Made by a program: the position numbers and the translations under genes. This document shows positions 61,149-64,000 of a DNA stretch of 64,000 bases, piece by piece. The DNA comes from Thalassolituus sp. UBA674 (GTDB taxonomy: Bacteria; Pseudomonadota; Gammaproteobacteria; Pseudomonadales; Oceanobacteraceae): contig DBNK01000027.1 in NCBI GenBank assembly GCA_002298335.1, positions 124,001 through 188,000 on the forward strand, in the 5' to 3' direction. Each line of letters begins with the position of its first letter. Positions within the stretch are counted from its first letter, which is position 1. Under the pieces are notes generated by a model. That model was not told the DNA's origin. It was given only the letters and a program-made list of their open reading frames with translations, and ran no database searches.

Positions 61149-61756
61149 AACCGGTGTTTTCTTTCCGTTATTGTTGCCTGCCACTGCTGACCTTGCTCTG
61201 TCCGCTGTCTGTGCAGGCTGCCCCCTACAGTTTTCATCTGGCACTGGGTGGTTGCCAGCTGGAGGTCGATGCAACGCAGAATGACCCTGACTTTAACCGC
61301 TGTAATACCTATGCCATGCGCGGAGGGTACCGCGTAACCTCCGGCTTTGCGCTGGAAGGTGGGTATCAGTATTTCAATGATTCAACCACTGACCGTCAGA
61401 CCGATCTGGCCGGAAGCTATGACACGGTATTCAACAGCGGTAACTTTCTGCTCGGCGCGGAATTCTCGTTCCCCCTGACGGAGCGGTTGCGCCCGTATCT
61501 GCGCGCCGGAGGTCTGCACTATGAAGCCAAATTCACCGTGCATGAATATTTCGAAGGCGATGTGGAGGGCGGTAAAGACCAGATCCGCGACAGTGGCTTC
61601 GGTTACTACGCCGGTGCCGGTCTGGAAGTCGGGACCCGCAATTCCCTGATGTTTACGCTTGAGTTGCAGCAGCAGGTGATGCCGGACCTTTTTTCTGACA
61701 GTGCCCGTCCCTTTGATGCCCGCTATTACAGTATTATGGTGGGCGTCGGTCTCTGA
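61145..61756 (+). CDS. Small outer-membrane beta-barrel protein
   Basis: The 203 residues have a signal peptide (cleavage likely after SVQA) and about eight amphipathic strands (MRGGYRVTSGFALEGGYQYF, FLLGAEFSFPLTERLRPYLRAGGLHYEAKF, FGYYAGAGLEVG, YYSIMVGVGL), as in the OmpX/OmpA-barrel type. Two cysteines near the start of the mature part (GGCQLE, NRCNTY) may form a disulfide. It is coupled with the lipoprotein before it and 37 bp upstream of the YedI-like gene. Confidence 0.72.
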   Translation: MKPVFSFRYCCLPLLTLLCPLSVQAAPYSFHLALGGCQLEVDATQNDPDFNRCNTYAMRGGYRVTSGFALEGGYQYFNDSTTDRQTDLAGSYDTVFNSGNFLLGAEFSFPLTERLRPYLRAGGLHYEAKFTVHEYFEGDVEGGKDQIRDSGFGYYAGAGLEVGTRNSLMFTLELQQQVMPDLFSDSARPFDARYYSIMVGVGL

Positions 61757-61793
61757 TACCGGCACCCCATTTTACCTCACCGGAGTGTAGTTC

Positions 61794-62747
61794 ATGGCCG
61801 CCGGAAGCCTGCTTGCCCTGCTGGATGATATTGCCAGTGTTCTTGATGATGTGGCGACCATGTCCAAAGTCGCTGCGAAAAAAACCGGTGCTGTTCTCGG
61901 AGATGACCTCGCCCTGAATGCCCAGCAGGTCAGTGGTATCCGTGCTGAGCGCGAACTGCCGGTGGTCTGGGCGGTGACCAAGGGCTCACTGAAGAACAAA
62001 CTCATTCTGGTGCCCGCCGCCCTGCTGATCAGCGCCTTTATGCCTGCCGCGATTAAATATCTGATGATGATCGGTGGTGCGTATCTGTGCTTTGAAGGCG
62101 TGGAAAAACTCGCGCATAAATTTCTGCACCGCCATGAGGATACGGATGAACAGAAGCAGGCTCTGCATGCGGCACTGAGTTCAGCCGACACCGACATGGT
62201 AGCGTTTGAACAGGAAAAAATTAAAGGCGCCATCCGCACCGATTTTATTTTATCCGCCGAAATTATTGTGATTTCTCTGGGTGCGATTACCGGCGCGGAA
62301 TTACTCGCGCAGATTCTGATTTTATCCTTATTGGCGTTGTTATTTACCTTTGTGGTTTACGGCATCGTCGCCGCCATCGTCAAACTTGACGACGTCGGTT
62401 TATGGATGGTGGAAAACGCGGCAGACCCCATGGCGGCGCTGAAACGGGGAACCGGAAACTTCCTGCTCGGGCTGGCCCCGAAGATGATGAAGCTGCTGAC
62501 CATTGTCGGCACGCTGGCCATGTTTCTGGTTGGTGGCGGTATTCTGGTGCACAACCTCGGCGCACTTGAACATCTGAGTCATGAAGCGGTTCATCTGGCG
62601 GAAGGCAGTGGTGTTGCTCTGGCCGGAGGGCTGACGGGAATGGGCGTTAATCTGATTATTGGAATTATCGCAGGTGCAGTGATATTAGGAGTAGTGTCAC
62701 TTGGGGCAAAACTACTGCCACAAAAAACTTCAGAAAAAGGTACATGA
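61794..62747 (+). CDS. yedI: DUF808 inner-membrane protein, YedI-like
   Basis: The 317 residues begin MAAGSLLALLDDIASVLDDVATMSKVAAKKTGAVLGDDLALNAQQV, the mark of the DUF808 family, followed by about six helices. The function is unknown. Another conserved part is IRTDFILSAEIIVISLGAI. Being 37 bp after the barrel gene, it may be transcribed with it. No terminator with a T-run is visible after it. Confidence 0.88.
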   Translation: MAAGSLLALLDDIASVLDDVATMSKVAAKKTGAVLGDDLALNAQQVSGIRAERELPVVWAVTKGSLKNKLILVPAALLISAFMPAAIKYLMMIGGAYLCFEGVEKLAHKFLHRHEDTDEQKQALHAALSSADTDMVAFEQEKIKGAIRTDFILSAEIIVISLGAITGAELLAQILILSLLALLFTFVVYGIVAAIVKLDDVGLWMVENAADPMAALKRGTGNFLLGLAPKMMKLLTIVGTLAMFLVGGGILVHNLGALEHLSHEAVHLAEGSGVALAGGLTGMGVNLIIGIIAGAVILGVVSLGAKLLPQKTSEKGT

Positions 62748-63074
62748 TCCGCCACTGTTATCACACATATTTATCAACCCAAAATACGTTTCCTGAATAT
62801 GACTGAGGTTGCCTTCAGCTGCAGGGCTCATTTCCCGGTTCCGCCGTCATTCGCTCCCGGGAGGACGGCATCCTTCCGGCGCTGGCCCACCCTCCTGCTT
62901 CGCGCTGTGTGGCTCGCAACAGGCACACTGAACACCAGCAGCACCCTGGCCAAAATACACAGCACTGAGAGCCTGTGCACACTGCATGGATCTTACTGAT
63001 AGCAGAAAGAGCTGAAGTTTTTACAGATTCTATGTCTGGCAGGCGATAGTGCTGGTACGGCAAGCATCTGATAC
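62748..63074. other. Gene-free stretch between yedI and the Nif3-like gene
   Basis: A 327-bp gap. The middle (about 62810-62930) is GC-rich with inverted CTCCCGGGAG and looks different from both sides. Short frames of 66 and 87 codons on the two strands are Arg/Ser/Pro-rich and have no ribosome binding site. I see no supported gene or clear terminator. Confidence 0.4.
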
Positions 63075-63836
63075 TCACACCGGATTATCGATATCGATAA
63101 ACCGCACATCCAGATCAAACTCATCCGCCAGATATTCTCCCAACGCCTTCACGCCATAGCGTTCCGTGGCATGATGTCCGGCACTGTAGAAATGCGTACC
63201 GGTTTCGCGCGCCAGATGCACAGTCGGCTCATTGATCTCACCGGTTAAAAAGGCATCCACCCCGGCATCAATGGCTTTCTGCAGATAGCCCTGGGCGGCA
63301 CCGGTACACCAGCCGATGGTGCGGATGACGTCATTTTCTTCACCAATATGCAGGGGTTCACGCTGCAGGCACTGCCCGATCCATTCACTGAATTCCCGCC
63401 CTGTCATAGGCCGGGGCAGGCGGCCGATGTTACCCGGTACTGACAGATCGGTTTCATCAAGGGGACCATCCACCTGCAGGCCCAGTATGTCTGCCAGCTG
63501 CGCGTTGTTACCGTACACCGGGTGCATATCCAGCGGCAGGTGGTAGGCGATGAGATTGATATCGTGAGTCAGCAGGCTGCGCAGGCGTTCGCGTTTGATG
63601 CCGGTAATACGTTCGTCTTCGCCTTTCCAGAAATACCCGTGGTGTACCAGGATGGTATCTGCACCGACGGCGATGGCAGCGTCAATCAGTGCCTGGCTGG
63701 CCGTTACACCAGTAACCACGACCTGAATCTGGCTGTGTCCGGCGACCTGCAGACCGTTCGGGCAATAGTCGCGGATACGCTGACTCTGCAGCAGGTTATC
63801 CAGACGATTTAACAATTCTTTGCGTTGTACGGTCAT
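63075..63836 (-). CDS. Nif3-like dinuclear metal-centre protein
   Basis: From MTVQRKELLNRLDNLL the length is 253 residues. The NIF3 family marks are seen: DYCPNGLQVAG, TILVHHGYFWKG (metal histidines), LIAYHLPLDMHP, and FYSAGHHATERYGVKAL near the end. E. coli YbgI is the best-known relative; its enzyme function remains unclear, with GTP cyclohydrolase-like suggestions. In Pseudomonas such a gene stands next to algW, in agreement with the plus-strand start at 63952. An upstream ATG at 63890 is less likely because a -10 box lies between. Confidence 0.92.
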   Translation of the reverse strand: MTVQRKELLNRLDNLLQSQRIRDYCPNGLQVAGHSQIQVVVTGVTASQALIDAAIAVGADTILVHHGYFWKGEDERITGIKRERLRSLLTHDINLIAYHLPLDMHPVYGNNAQLADILGLQVDGPLDETDLSVPGNIGRLPRPMTGREFSEWIGQCLQREPLHIGEENDVIRTIGWCTGAAQGYLQKAIDAGVDAFLTGEINEPTVHLARETGTHFYSAGHHATERYGVKALGEYLADEFDLDVRFIDIDNPV

Positions 63837-63867
63837 ATGCTGGTTTCCGCTGGCTGATTCAACGGGC

Positions 63868-63873
63868 ATTATA
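63868..63873 (-). promoter_or_regulatory. -10 box for the Nif3-like gene
   Basis: A perfect TATAAT on the minus strand, 31 bases before the chosen ATG at 63836. The -35 region is weak. A start near 63861 would exclude the longer reading frame. Confidence 0.5.
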
Positions 63874-63951
63874 ACGTGATGCACAGGCACGGCAGAATGT
63901 CCGCTTTTTTCTCTGCCCTGCCGGTTGGTTATTGTTCCCCGGAGTTTTCCG

Positions 63952-64000
63952 ATGTCTCTCGCTCAACGTCTTATTTTCCCGGCTCTGGTCGGTGCTGTGG
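63952..64000 (+). CDS. Start of a probable membrane-anchored serine protease (AlgW/DegS-like), cut by the window edge
   Basis: ATG at 63952 with GGAG seven bases before it. Only MSLAQRLIFPALVGAV is visible, which looks like the beginning of an N-terminal membrane anchor. The name rests on neighbourhood alone: in Pseudomonas the Nif3-like gene is beside algW, the periplasmic protease that starts the envelope stress response. Confidence 0.4.
   Translation, partial: MSLAQRLIFPALVGAV

Noticed and set aside
62799..63078. Short reading frames of 66 and 87 codons on the two strands
   Set aside because: Odd composition, no binding site, no known family; treated as non-coding.

Overview
The window looks like chromosomal DNA of a marine-type gammaproteobacterium close to Pseudomonas and the Oceanospirillales (Thalassolituus/Oceanobacter-like). 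This is inferred from gene order and protein motifs; no database search was run. Three long blocks follow the gene order known from Pseudomonas and Escherichia. They are hflK-hflX-hfq-miaA-mutL-amiB-tsaE-nnr / queG ... orn / rsgA / motBA ... rhdA-psd-epmA-efp / epmB - PilZ protein - fimX / serB; uvrA / MFS-ssb; and pyrG-eno ... ftsB-ispD-ispF-truD-surE-pcm ... nlpD-rpoS.

Layout. Positions 1-9.1 kb form a minus-strand RNA-modification, mismatch-repair and cell-wall operon, followed by queG, a glutaredoxin/MauE fusion, a lipoprotein, orn and rsgA. At 13.6-15.5 kb lie the flagellar stator genes motB-motA. From 15.6 to 28.6 kb there is a signalling-rich segment: HDOD-GAF protein, rhodanese, psd, the EF-P lysylation set, a PilZ-type protein, a FimX-like protein with degenerate GGDEF/EAL domains, serB, a 56-residue protein and a membrane protein with a degenerate cyclase domain. 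At 28.6-37 kb are tapT, uvrA, a CsgD-like regulator, a YajR-like transporter, ssb and oleate hydratase. At 37.2-44.1 kb is the rpoS-nlpD-popT-pcm-surE-truD-ispF-ispD-ftsB block.

From 44.2 to 52.3 kb about 8 kb of accessory genes separate ftsB from eno, genes that are adjacent in many relatives. The segment holds an HxH metallohydrolase with an N-terminal module, a lipoprotein that is essentially that module alone, a NADAR protein, a diguanylate cyclase, a soluble four-PAS chemoreceptor with a 5' frameshift, a small secreted protein, and about 600 bp of structured tandem repeats. eno and pyrG follow, separated by a 123-bp element with inverted ends where kdsA sits in Pseudomonas. The right end carries an EamA exporter, a porin plus BCCT transporter pair, a coupled lipoprotein/beta-barrel pair, a YedI-like protein, a Nif3-like protein and the first codons of what is probably algW/degS.

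No CRISPR array, tRNA, rRNA, transposase or phage gene was seen. The most unusual items are the module-sharing hydrolase/lipoprotein pair, the tandem structured repeats with compensatory stem changes, the frameshift that completes a perfect palindrome in the PAS-repeat chemoreceptor, and the pseudo-cyclase in the FimX neighbourhood.
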